Counted from the stretch's first letter, positions 20,491-31,740 are shown. The stretch is DNA of 64,000 nucleotides from Chlorops oryzae (GCA_020466095.1 CM035808.1:71077152-71141151); one strand, 5' to 3'. The notes: generated from the sequence alone by a model not told the origin. Numbers and translations are program-made.

Positions 20491-20990
20491 AGCATCAAAT
20501 GTTTTTTTTTTTTTTTGCACATGATTTTGAAAGGCCAACAGAAACGGGCTAAAGAAGTTCGTATGTTTTTCCGTACTGTTCTGGATCCCACTTTAACTTG
20601 CAAGAGCACAATGCAGACGATAAACATATGTTCATCAGCCATAGACTTTTGGGGTTCAGTGAAACTAAGCCAATCTGTTGAATGGTCAATACTACCATCA
20701 AAGTCCTATTTGTAAATTGCAACAAGTTTTTTATTTTAGTTATTATCAAGGTCTTCAATTTTATCTAAATGGGTGTGAGATATTCTTGCAATTGTGTGAC
20801 AAACCATGGTTTGTACGGTCACGTCAGCGAAATCATCTGTCACGAACTCTTCATTATGATAGCATTGCTTTTTAACCAACTGCAAAGCATCATAGCTTGG
20901 GCAAATGTTAGCTTTCTGACTTTGACACCTCTCTACATGAGCTGAAAGAGTGGTTTTTGTTGCTATCTTTGTCGATGTCAATTGCCAACG
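20491..20990 (-). pseudogene. Transib (RAG1-like) transposase, upstream half, decayed
   Basis: Minus-strand reading gives CYHNEEFVTDDFADVTVQTM with HTIARISHTHLDKI, then after two stops DFDGSIDHSTDW (first catalytic Asp region, the DGS/DG-G element of Transib and RAG1), then SMADEHMFIVCIVLLQVKVG and ARFCWPFKI. The order matches Transib proteins. It ends at the AGCAT duplication, and the continuation lies at 13578 downward. Frames change at least twice here. Confidence 0.72.
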
Positions 20991-22514
20991 CTTCCTATAA
21001 GGTATGCTTCATGGGAAGCTGAACGTCTGATTTCCTTTTTATTTCGAATTTTTGAAACAGTTTTTTCTGAATTTAACATAGCTACAATCTGAGACGCGCA
21101 CCTCTTTTCTACCTTGTAGAGACTACATTGAGTTGCCACTTAAATCTCGCAGCATGGCTTCTCATTTGTTATTTGGGAAACTTTTTGCTTTTTAATTTTA
21201 TTCTTACAATCTGAAATTTTTTTCATTTTACGTCTAATAATAGTGCACGAATTTTTCTCTTCAATAAAGAAGGGGTCATTGCAACCAATCTTTTACTTTT
21301 TATTCTAACAAGCTTTTTCGATGATTAGATGCTTTCCATTTTGCTTCTAATTTATTTGCAAAAATTTTGTGTTTTAACAGTAATACAATAAAGTTGGTCT
21401 TCGGTATATTTTGACATATCCACGACGTTGCACACATAAGCTTTTCCTGTGTACTCTTTCTTTAAAGGTTTGTCTTTTTTGAGACATATTGCAAAACGGT
21501 TTGTATTGATAACCGACATTGAATAAAAAAAGGGCATTTGTTACAAACTCGCCAATACTTGCAGACCAAACTACATTAAGAACCAACTTATCTCGAAAAA
21601 CAATGAACTAAATTAACAAGAAATGTACTTCAAAGTCAAGAAATCGAGCGAAAACTTCAGTTTCACGCTTCAGAACGCAAATGTAAGCGGCTAAAGAAAA
21701 ATTAGCTTATTGCTTTTCTCTTCGCTTTGATTTCTCTTTATCAGGCTCTTAAATATTGAATTCTGTTCATAATTTTTATAAAAAAAACCTTTATAAATAA
21801 ACCGAAAAGCGCAAATGGTGAAAATTTGTGTGAATCACTTAAGAAAGTACATTTTATCTTTAAAGGCGTCCATCTGTTCACAGAAGCGTCAAAGTCCTGC
21901 ACAAAACACATCGATAGGCTACTAACGCTATTATGGATCGATTGGCGTACTCGCTTTGTCAAAATTTCAATGTTTAAAATTGAATTAAACGACGCTAAGA
22001 TGACCAATTCGTCCACTGTGCACCGGTCCGGCATGAAGCACATCGTTTAGCGATTAGAAAGAGGAGGTTTTATAATATATTATTATGAGGCGTTTAAATT
22101 CATACGCACTTTGGCCGATGTACTCCCAGGTCATGATGGGGAAGATAAAAGAAAAGAAATTATCAATTGCAATTGTTCAAATTTTCCATAATTCCCAGCA
22201 ATTAATTCCTTTATTTTATTTGAGGTTGGGGTCAGATCGATATTTAATTTTATTTTATGAAATGAATACTTAGACGCCATCGGAAAAAACACTTGTCCTC
22301 AATTGCCGAGTGTTGGAAAGCTAGTGCCATCGATGTCGAACCCAGCTACGAGTTCATCGTCAGGCACCATTACCAACTTGACCCCGCCAGGTATGTGACG
22401 TAGGTCGTTTTAATTGCTTCATTTTCGTGAAGTCATATTCATTGTATTTTGTCAATTGCAATTAATCAGTTTTATTCGACGCGTTTAAATTTTCTTGAAG
22501 GCTCCGGAGTTTAT
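20991..22514. other. Unassigned region; possible further Transib N-terminal debris
   Basis: A minus-strand segment at 21352-21586 (ICLKKDKPLKKEYTGKAYV, DMSKYTEDQLYCITVK) reads protein-like in one frame but matches no family I can name. The plus-strand frame at 21826-22050 is not convincing. CCACTGTG near 22012 resembles a Transib end, but its flank does not match that of the left candidate. Confidence 0.3.
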
Positions 22515-22892
22515 TCCTGTATCGAGGGTATATTGCGTTCGTGTGGTTGTGTGTAACACCCAGAACCAGTCGAGATAGACCATACAAAATATACATAGAA
22601 AGGATCAACGCCACCAGGAGATTCGATTTAGACATGTCCGTCCGTCTGTCTGTCTGTCCGTCTGTCTGCCTGTATACAGTCATTTTATCGAAGGATTTGA
22701 GCTATCTTGAAGAAATTTTGGGTGCGTGCTAACGGGGACATGAGTAAGAACAAGTTCGAGAATGGACCCGATCAGACAATTCTTAGGGGTACATCCAGTA
22801 CTAGGGTCTGTTACGAAAACAACAAAAACTGCTCTAAAATCTGAGTTTTTCAAGATATTTTGATTAAATTTGGTATTTGAATATTCTTAAAG
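22515..22892 (+). repeat. Non-coding dipteran repeat, copy 2, left part
   Basis: Matches 243-590 (GAGGGTATATTGCGT, CACCAGGAGATTCGATTTAG, GTCCGTCTGTCTGTC microsatellite, ATTTGAGCTATCTTGA). It stops at 22892, where the CACGGTGG terminus begins. The rest of this copy resumes at 32819. Confidence 0.85.
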
Positions 22893-23085
22893 CACGGTGG
22901 TCCTCGACGGAGTTTAACTGTGAGGTCCTTGCACCTCCAATTTTTTTTGGATATGGTCGGGGACTGCTTACTGAACAAATTTTCATAGAGAACAAAATCG
23001 AAACATGGAAACTTTTTTTAAATCGATTTTTTTCTATCGCTTACAAAAAATTCATTATTGTTCGTCACTTTCGAAATAAATTTGA
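22893..23085 (+). repeat. Left terminal inverted repeat of the 9.9 kb element
   Basis: Shares CACGGTGGTCCTCGACGG, GAGTTTAACTGTGAGGTCC, TACTGAACAAATTTTCAT and CGAAACATGGAAACTTTTT with the right end, separated by small indels. Confidence 0.85.
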
Positions 23086-23306
23086 CAAAAAGATTTTATT
23101 ACACAAAAAATTCATTTACAATATATTAACCCATGTTCTACCATTATTCGAGTTATCGAAAGCGGTATTTTAGAATAATTATTAAATTTAATTTAATTAA
23201 TAAATTATATAAAAATTAAATAAAGATATATAACTTAATACTTATTTTGGGACCTTCCCCTCCCTTCCCTTAAAGGATTAAGAGAACTAAAATTTCATTA
23301 CTCAAC

Positions 23307-23639
23307 TTACATATAATAGTTGCCGGAAGAATATGTGTTAAATAAAATTTGTAACATGTGCTGCGCATTATATTCGCAAACTTCTCTCAATAATTTTTTT
23401 CGATAATCAGGGTTTTTTTGCGACACTTTATACTTAGCCCAGGTCGCAGAAAAGTCGTAATGAACGGCTTCCATAGCTTGCTCACTGTAGAAGCCTAGAC
23501 CTTTTTTATGTTGAGTACAAAATTCTTTTACATGAAAAAAAACTGCATCGATTTTTGGCGTCACTGAAATATGCAAGGCTAAATACGCTTCTTTGAATTC
23601 ATCAATAAGCACGATGGGCAAACAACTTTTGGAAGGCAC
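23307..23639 (-). pseudogene. DNA-transposase-like C-terminal fragment
   Basis: 110 codons reading LHISVTPKIDAVFFHVKEFC, KGLGFYSEQAMEAVHYDF, WAKYKVSQKNPDYRKKLL. The SEQ-x-x-E-x-x-H block resembles the region with the last acidic residue in CMC/Chapaev-like transposases known to me from cnidarian and insect repeats. It lies 220 bp inside the left inverted repeat and so is probably the remaining part of that element's own transposase. No N-terminal part was found. Confidence 0.5.
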
Positions 23640-24167
23640 TCATTTGTATCATCATAGCTGTTGAATTCTATGTTATATTGCTTTGTGTTCTGCAAATGAT
23701 TGCACAGCACATTTAGTTAGGGTAAACGGTCGCTGCTTGCTCAAGGCCCTTGCATTGCATTACACCCGCCTATGCAAATCGAGAAAAATTATTTTGTTTA
23801 TTGATTATTGGCATTTCATGTTATAGCAAGTTAAGCAATATTCATGTACTGCTTATGAATTATTGGAATTTTATGTTTTGCAAGTTAATCAATATTTATG
23901 TATAAAAACGAACGAAAGTATCAATAAAAACCACTTTTTGGTTAGAGTTCGAAGTAAGTTCAAGTTTTCTTGCTAAAAAGGGCTACTCGGTTCAAGTACC
24001 GTTGTGGCAAAGTGTGACAAATAGCACTCAAAATCTTAATCAGTAAATGTGGAGAATCTCCTCATCTACAGAAACAGTAGCTTTTAAAAATATTGTTAAT
24101 TTTTGATTTTAAGGCTGGTACGATATTGATCACCGCTATATGCTTACTCCCTCATAGTAAGCAGATA
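23640..24167. other. Unassigned AT-rich interior of the 9.9 kb element
   Basis: About 530 bp with no domain I can recognise. It contains a local imperfect duplication of TTATGAATTATTGGAATTTT/TTATTGATTATTGGCATTTC type near 23795-23880. Confidence 0.4.
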
Positions 24168-24446
24168 CAGGGGCGGATCCTGAGCCATCGGTTGGAGGGG
24201 GAAATAAATTATTTTTTAAATTCAAATGTTCAATCCGTATTTTAGAAAGGATGCACTATACAAATATTTTATTAGAAGATAAGCAATTGATTTTGAAAAA
24301 ATAAAAACGACAAAAACCTACAAATAAAAAACAAAACTTATGAATGAAATATATGAAGATGGTCAAAAATAACAATTAACAATAATAATAAGGCGGGACG
24401 CCAATGGTGCATATATATGCACAATTTAGCCGACCTACCTCACATC

Positions 24447-24540
24447 GCTGAGGTGGTCAGAGTGGCTAAGGTGTTGGTTAAAGATACCTGATGATGAACC
24501 TGTAAGCTGGGTTCGAAACCGGTCGTATCGGCTTTCCACA
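24447..24540 (+). ncRNA. tRNA-like sequence (degenerate; possible SINE head)
   Basis: Contains a near-A-box TGGTCAGAGTGG at 24454-24465 and a perfect B-box GGTTCGAAACC at 24510-24520, spaced as in a serine-type tRNA. The T stem and acceptor do not pair well, so it is not a working tRNA. AGCCGA and TCGGCT flank it as a short inverted repeat. It could be a tRNA pseudogene or a tRNA-derived SINE fragment. Confidence 0.4.
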
Positions 24541-24718
24541 CTTCTCGGAAATTTATGAAAAATAAATTTTTTCGATTGCCAAAATAATACATTTTTCACT
24601 ATAAGTGAAAAAATGAGGGACCAAAAGCCCAAATAATAATTATTAATGAAAAAAAAACTTATTTAATTAAAAAAATGCCTAAGTCCATAGACTCAATCTG
24701 AAGCATGACACTTAATGG

Positions 24719-25948
24719 TTAAGTTACGGTCAGAACATCGCTCAGACAAAATAAGCTAACTAAAAATTCAGTCTTAAATACAGCAGCTATTAAAATGTTA
24801 GCTTTATCAGCAGTTTCTTTGCATCGCCATTGCCCAATTTTTTCAAGAGCTGCAACAATGTCACTCAATTGTGTTGCGAATTGGAGTACGGAGTCGTGGC
24901 GCTCAACCCAACAAGTATCGCAAAGTTGAACATTTTTTTTCCCAAAGACATTTGATAGCACAGTATTTCTTTTTGGCTTTGAAGTTTTAAAAAATTTTTG
25001 GCCTCCCCTTATTATGCCGAAAGAACTTTTAATTACAGCAACATTTAATGACTTCGAAATTGTGTTGTTTAATTTATGCGAAAAACAAGGTGACACAGTT
25101 GCATGAACGCAATGTTTTTGAATTTCTTTAACAGCCCCTATTTCGCCCATCATTGCAGGACAGCTATCAGTGCCAATGGCTACGCAAGCAAGCATATCTA
25201 CATAAATTTTTTTCAAAACATTTAATACTAGTTTTGCGATTGAAGATCCACTTAAACATATTTCATCAGTCATGTTGTCATCATCCTCATAATTTTCTCT
25301 CGTTAGTTCACCAAAAGCATCTATTAATGACACGAAATCTTCCCTGATGCATGGTTTACTGCTGACATCGATGTATCTCAGTAATAAGCTCACTTGAGCT
25401 TTTCCTGATAAATCAGTAGTCTCATCGAACATTATAGAATAAAACTTCGCGTTATATAATCGTTTGTAATACTTCCTTCGAAATTATATTTCCTGCAATC
25501 TCTATCAGCTGGTTTTGAACAGTTTTACTCATACAAGTTGCTCTTGAGGTGGTGTTTTTCAAATGCTCTTCAAGAATGGTGTCCCTCCATCTATTCTGAA
25601 CCTCAATAATGCTCTGAAGTTGCCTTCGTTGATAACAGGTTAATCATTATTTGTTAAGAGAGGCCCATCATCACGATGACCTCGCAAGGGCATGTTTTGT
25701 CTTCCCAATAAAATAACTGTTTTTATAATAGGTATTATGCGCAAGGGCTTTTCTTGCACTTGTGACAAATGTTGTGCATTGACCATGTTCGAAATCTCTT
25801 TACTATAAATATTATATACCTTTAAAAAGTCTTTGCCGGCAGCTACTGAATTCTTATGGTAGTTTGTATTTGAATGTGCATGTAAAGCACTATCAGCTCC
25901 AGTTAGTTTTTTAAAATTCAATAAAGGGTATTTTACAAGAACTCCCAA
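24719..25948 (-). pseudogene. hAT transposase with TTF-type finger and DUF4371, decayed
   Basis: The upstream part (25640-25948) reads VLVKYPLLNFKKLTGADSAL and HAHSNTNYHKNSV, the end of a TTF-type zinc finger, followed by a stop. The downstream part (24719-25432) begins MFDETTDLSGKAQVSLLLRY (the DE-x-TD motif of the catalytic core) and contains AIGTDSCPAMMGEIGAV and CFSHKLNNTISKSL. The hAT dimerisation region is missing or unreadable. It resembles zinc finger MYM / P52rIPK-like transposases of animals. Confidence 0.8.
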
Positions 25949-26166
25949 AGCAACATTATTTCTAAAGCCTGCTTCGTTCCTAGTAGTAAACCAAGGACAG
26001 AATTAACAGAATAGTCCTCTTTTAACGTGTGATAATACAAGGCAATCTTGATGTACGTCTTGGTGGTGCTGATTGACATAATGCATGGATCTCTTTGAAA
26101 AAAGAAAATTATATCCATGTGGTGGTGTCCAAGGATTTTCTAGTAAATGTTTTTTCGTTGTATCAT

Positions 26167-26520
26167 TTATTTTTTGGCCAATGTGGTTACCAATATCATT
26201 TGAAGATCACTTTCAACAGCAACAATTTCATTAGCACTAGCAACAGCAACTTCAGCAAGGGCGGAAAAATTAACTTTGGCTCCAGCAGCAACATCAAAAT
26301 CATCATCTACAACAACGACTTCATCACCGTCAGCACCATCAACTTTACTAGCATTTAAAACAATATCTGCATTGGCGACTTGATCATTGGCGACTTGATC
26401 ATTGGCTGCAAGAGCAGCTTCAGCACCAGCGGAAACGTTAACTTCAGCGCCAGCTGAAGTGGACTCAATCATTTGTTCACAAGCGAGTTTCTTATTTGTT
26501 GGTGTGAAAAAGAATGACAT
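26167..26520 (-). pseudogene. Probable N-terminus of the hAT protein (low-complexity acidic)
   Basis: Starts MSFFFTPTNKKLACE, then an Ala/Val/Asp-rich tract with a GAEVNVSAGAEA repeat and a doubled NDQVANDQVANAD. N-terminal low-complexity tails of this kind precede the TTF finger in DUF4371 hAT proteins, and it lies just upstream of that finger on the same strand. Assignment is by position. Confidence 0.45.
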
Positions 26521-27107
26521 TAATTTCTGCCCACGATCCTATTAAAATTTAGATAGTAGGAACAAAAGTAAGCCTAATTTTTTTTAATAATTCAGTTAAA
26601 ATTTTAATAGAATACTTTTTGCTAGTTGCAATCGAAAATAATATTTTCAGTTGTCAATTGTCGCAACATTTGACTTCTTTTATGAATTCTATTAACATGT
26701 TCATTTTAATAAACAAATAACAGCGGACCTAAATTAGTAAATATTGACTAACAACTGACTTATGCGGCCCACAAATTCAATGGCAAATATTGAAATTTCT
26801 CACCGTTTGGTTGGGACCCGCTTCTTCCATCATGCAGTCCTGTTTGCGTGTCTGAACACCAGTATTTAGTATACCTAAATTGGTTTTCGGCGCCATTTTC
26901 AATAGTTTCTATTTATTTTGTTACAAAGCAGCAACATAGAATCTTCGATTTATTCGTTTGGATTAACAGCTGTTTGTGGAGCGATGCATGTATAGAGTAG
27001 GCATGTCAGTTGGAAAAATACATCGATATATCGATGCATCGATGCATCAATCAATACGGCCGATAAACTACACCAGCAACCTGGACCATTAGAAGCTCGC
27101 AGCATAT

Positions 27108-27570
27108 CGTCTGCTTAGTGTGATAAAGTGTCAAGTCCATTTTTCAAATTTTACAGGAAGCACAAAAACATTTTGATTATGTACATTTTTGATGTACAAA
27201 AGCAAGCACGAGTGGATACGTGTTGTTCACATTTGACATTGAGTGCTTCTAGAGCCTTTAAATTATTAGCATCGATATGGGGTTTTTAGAACTAATTTCT
27301 TTCCCCTTTATTCATAGAAATAAAACGTTATTGAAACATGTATAAGTTTTGAAGTATTTAAAAAAATGGTAATGTATCCACTTTTGCACGTTTTATTATA
27401 TAAATTATCGTCGCAACACTGCGATATTTTCAAATGTGATCAAAATGTATCCACTCGTGCTTGTTTTGTACATCAAAATTGTTCAAAATCAAAAAAAAAA
27501 TTTGTGCTTCCTGTAAAATTTGAAAAATGAACTTGACACATTTTCACTCTAAGCAGACATATTGTCGTCC
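27108..27570. repeat. Foldback: ~125 bp inverted repeat with ~200 bp loop
   Basis: 27108-27235 (CTGCTTAGTGTGATAAAGTG ... GCAAGCACGAGTGGATACG) is the inverse of 27428-27570 (TATCCACTCGTGCTTGTTTT ... CTCTAAGCAGACATATTG). Arms share runs of 20 or more bases with small indels. The right arm is also the first part of the duplicated unit that follows. Confidence 0.8.
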
Positions 27571-28519
27571 CGGAGTTATCTCCTCGTATATCACAAAATC
27601 AAAAAATTTGAGATAAGCACGTTTTCCCGCGTACTTTTTCAAGATCTATCCATCTGTCGAGTCTCCAGGTTGCTATACCATATAGTTTACGAGATATTTG
27701 TGAGCTAAATAATTGTATATCCTTTAAAATGATAGTTTATACGCGTTATAACATCGTATATCCATATTTTGTGGATATACTATGATTTATATATGAAATT
27801 TGCGCAGTTAAAAGTTGTTGTGTTATCTCATCGTAACAAAAAAAAAATTTTTTTAAGAAATATTTTTTTATGTTAATTTTAAATAAAAAAGATTTATTCG
27901 TGTGAAAAAAAAAACAAAAGAAGCAAAAAAAAAAATTCTCATAGTAACACTCCTACAAAAATTTTCATTCTGAAAATAGTGTGGAATGCTTATTATAATA
28001 TAACAAATTGCATTTCTTTAAAATGTTTAACGTCATCTTGTAGCACTACAGATCACGCCGCTCGATCAAGCGCTGTAAATACGTCCTCACGCTTATTGTT
28101 CCTTTTAATAGAATACTATAAGATGCTTTTGAATTATTTTTCTTGGTTTGTGTTATTGTCGGGCTAGACCGATTATAGATTCCTGACTTGTTCAAAGTCA
28201 AATGGAAATGAGTGCAAAACAGCACAACAAAGCTAATGCAGGTAGTTCAGCTCCTTAAAACAAACGTGGAAGGTACAGTTTCGTTGTACCAACAACAATA
28301 CCCATATCAATTCTTTATTTTGTAGCTTAGTTGATTACATAACGTATAATAATTTAATTTCCCCAACAAAAATAAGAATTCGAATTTTTTTTTTTGAAAT
28401 TTTTTTTTTAGAAATGTTTAGGTCACGGAAAAAGAATAAGAAGAGAAATGTGTATCATTTAAATAGGCACATTTTTAAGGTATCAGGTATGACTTTTGAA
28501 TGCTACCTTTAATGTATTA

Positions 28520-29388
28520 GGTGTAGTAAAAAGAAATCCATTATTTTTGCATTAAATTGAGGGCTTTATTTAAGATAGTTAGAATGACCCGATTTAGGTC
28601 AAATATGCGCCGTTTTGTTCGATAACTTGTTGCCATTTTAAAGGTAATTTCATTATGCCTCTCTCATAGAAGCCCTCGTTCCTATTAGCAAAAAATTGAG
28701 ACAGTCGAATTTCAGAAGCCTCTCTTGAAGCGAATGTTTCACCAGCAAAATTGTTCGCCATGGACAGGAACAGATGGTAATCACTTGGTGCCAGGTCCGG
28801 ACTATAAGGTGGATGCAGAAGAACCTCCCAACCAAACTCCCGGAGCTTCTGGCGAGTCACTATCGATGTGTGTGGCCTGGCGTTGTCCTGATGGAACACA
28901 ATTCCTCTCCTATTGGCCAAAGCTGGCCGCTTATGGGCGATTGCTTCCTTCAGACGGTCCAATTGTTGACAGTAGAGTTCCGTGTTAAGAGTTTTGCCGT
29001 ATGGGAGCAGCTCATAGTAGATAATTCCCTGCCAATCCCACCAAACACACAGCAAAACCTTCCTGGCCGTCAATCCTGGCTTGGCCACCGTTTCCGCCAG
29101 TTCACCGTGTTTCGACCACGACCGTTTTCGCTTGACGTTGTCGTAAGTAACCCACTTTTCATCATCAAAACTGTAAAATGTAGCGAATTTTCTCTTTGCT
29201 GATGTCCATCTTTGACAAGCTCTCAAACAAAACTGAATCAATCAATCAAAAAAGTCAAAAAAGCTTTTTAGTAGGAACTGTCATCTTTCTAATGCCCCCT
29301 AGCGGAACACGATCGGACTTATACAACGCGAGATGCAGATAAATAACGCCATCTATTGGAAAAATAATGGATTTCTTTTTACTACACC
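28520..29388 (-). mobile_element. Internally deleted mariner (869 bp)
   Basis: TIRs GGTGTAGTAAAAAGAAATCC and GGATTTCTTTTTACTACACC, flanked by TA at 28518-28519 and 29389-29390. It is the same family as the full-length copy at 34987-36268 but about 410 bp shorter. The homologous position in the second duplicate (near 31137) is empty. Confidence 0.93.
28594..29241 (-). pseudogene. Mariner transposase lacking its DNA-binding half
   Basis: Frame open for 215 codons, but the first ~22 residues are out of register and are joined directly to DDEKWVTYDN, so the HTH domains are deleted. The catalytic part is intact: DEKWVTYD, FHQDNARPHTS and YSPDLAPSDYHLF give the D,D,34D triad. The C-terminus IEQNGAYLT is complete. 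It could not bind TIRs, but it retains the catalytic residue that the 35 kb copy has lost. Confidence 0.88.
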
Positions 29389-29992
29389 TAATATAAAAAA
29401 CATTTCGCTATTTGATGCAGTGGCAAGTCGTTTTTCTCAGGAAATGCGGAGTTAAGTCATTTTTCAACAATAAGATTATGATTTGGACTCCTTTTTCTAT
29501 TTTTAAATGGAAAACGGATACTTAAATAACAAATTTCCTATATGAACTCATTAAAAAAATTTTTGTTAAGTCGATTTTCGTGTCAAAACAAATAAAACAA
29601 AAAAACATTATCAAATTTTTATTAATTCATTTGCTCGTATATCCACTTTCCAACACAGGTTGCCAAAAAAGTGGCGTATACGATGAATTGTCAAAAATTC
29701 TTGGAATGAAAAAAACCCTATAACTTAAATAATTTTCCAAGTAACTTTAAATTAATGATCAGAAATAATAAAAAGTAAAGCATTTTATATAAGGAAAACA
29801 GAATCAACGATTTCCAACGAGCCATTTTTTTTATATTCCATGTTAAACTTTAAACTTCAATTTCCCAACAAAAGGTTGATTGTGATATACGAGGAGATAA
29901 CTCTGGGACGACGATATGTTGCGAGCATTGTCCGCGTTTAGTTTTCGGCAACAATTTGTTCGGCAACAGTTTTTTTTTATTCCTGCGACGGC

Positions 29993-31740
29993 ATAAAAAA
30001 ATGTAATGTCCACTTTTGACGTTTTATTATAAAATTATCCAACCTGCTTTTTCAAATGTGATCAAAATGTATCCACTCGTGCTTGTTTTGTACATCAAAA
30101 TGTTCAAAATCAAAAAAAAAATTTGTGCTTCCTGTAAAATTTGAAAAATGAACTTGACACATTTTCACTCTAAGCAGACATATTGTGTCCCGGAGTTATC
30201 TCCTCGTATATCACAAAATCAAAAAATTTGAGATAAGCACGTTTTCCCGCGTACTTTTTCAAGATCTATCCATCTGTCGAGTCTCCAGGTTGCTATACCA
30301 TATAGTTTACGAGATATTTGTGAGCTAAATAATTGTATATCCTTTAAAATGATAGTTTATACGCGTTATAACATCGTATATCCATATTTTGTGGATATAC
30401 TATGATTTATATATGAAATTTGCGCAGTTAAAAGTTGTTGTGTTATCTCATCGTAACAAAAAAAAAATTTTTTTTAAGAAATATTTTTTTATGTTAATTT
30501 TAAATAAAAAAGATTTATTCGTGTGAAAAAAAAAACAAAAGAAGCAAAAAAAAAAATTCTCATAGTAACACTCCTACAAAAATTTTCATTCTGAAAATAG
30601 TGTGGAATGCTTATTATAATATAACAAATTGCATTTCTTTAAAATGTTTAACGTCATCTTGTAGCACTACAGATCACGCCGCTGATCAAGCGCTGTAAAT
30701 ACGTCCTCACGCTTATTGTTCCTTTTAATAGAATACTATAAGATGCTTTTGAATTATTTTTCTTGGTTTGTGTTATTGTCGGGCTAGACCGATTATAGAT
30801 TCCTGACTTGTTCAAAGTCAAATGGAAATGAGTGCAAAACAGCACAACAAAGCTAATGCAGGTAGTTCAGCTCCTTAAAACAAACGTGGAAGGTACAGTT
30901 TCGTTGTACCAACAACAATACCCATATCAATTCTTTATTTTGTAGCTTAGTTGATTACATAACGTATAATAATTTAATTTCCCCAACAAAAATAAGAATT
31001 CGAATTTTTTTTTTTGAAATTTTTTTTTTAGAAATGTTTAGGTCACGGAAAAAGAATAAGAAGAGAAATGTGTATCATTTAAATAGGCACATTTTTAAGG
31101 TATCAGGTATGACTTTTGAATGCTACCTTTAATGTATTATATAAAAAACATTTCGCTATTTGATGCAGTGGCAAGTCGTTTTTCTCAGGAAATGCGGAGT
31201 TAAGTCATTTTTCAACAATAAGATTATGATTTGGACTCCTTTTTCTATTTTTAAATGGAAAACGGATACTTAAATAACAAATTTCCTATATGAACTCATT
31301 AAAAAAATTTTTGTTAAGTCGATTTTCGTGTCAAAACAAATAAAACAAAAAAACATTATCAAATTTTTATTAATTCATTTGCTCGTATATCCACTTTCCA
31401 ACACAGGTTGCCAAAAAAGTGGCGTATACGATGAATTGTCAAAAATTCTTGGAATGAAAAAAACCCTATAACTTAAATAATTTTCCAAGTAACTTTAAAT
31501 TAATGATCAGAAATAATAAAAAGTAAAGCATTTTATATAAGGAAAACAGAATCAACGATTTCCAACGAGCCATTTTTTTTATATTCCATGTTAAACTTTA
31601 AACTTCAATTTCCCAACAAAAGGTTGATTGTGATATACGAGGAGATAACTCTGGGACGACGATATGTTGCGAGCATTGTCCGCGTTTAGTTTTCGGCAAC
31701 AATTTGTTCGGCAACAGTTTTTTTTTATTCCTGCGACGGC
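29993..31740. repeat. Duplicated unit, copy 2 (empty mariner site)
   Basis: Differs from copy 1 mainly by scattered single-base losses (GTGTCCCGG for GTCGTCCCGG, GCTGATC for GCTCGATC, AAAATGTTC for AAAATTGTTC). The losses are concentrated near the junction. This pattern is expected either from a very recent tandem duplication or from an assembly that kept two alleles in tandem. Confidence 0.85.

Larger units (their letters stand above)
27359..29992. repeat. Duplicated unit, copy 1 (carries a mariner)
   Basis: Near-identical to 29993-31740 except for the mariner at 28520-29388. Contains internal terminal-inverted-repeat-like ends GTCCCGGAGTTATCTCCTCG (near 27560) and CGAGGAGATAACTCTGGGAC (near 29890), so the unit looks like a ~1.7 kb non-autonomous element. 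No protein is recognisable apart from the inserted mariner. Confidence 0.85.

Noticed and set aside
28774..29202. Long plus-strand frame over the deleted mariner (and its equivalent at 35529-36014, minus)
   Set aside because: Antisense shadow of the mariner transposase, seen in both copies.
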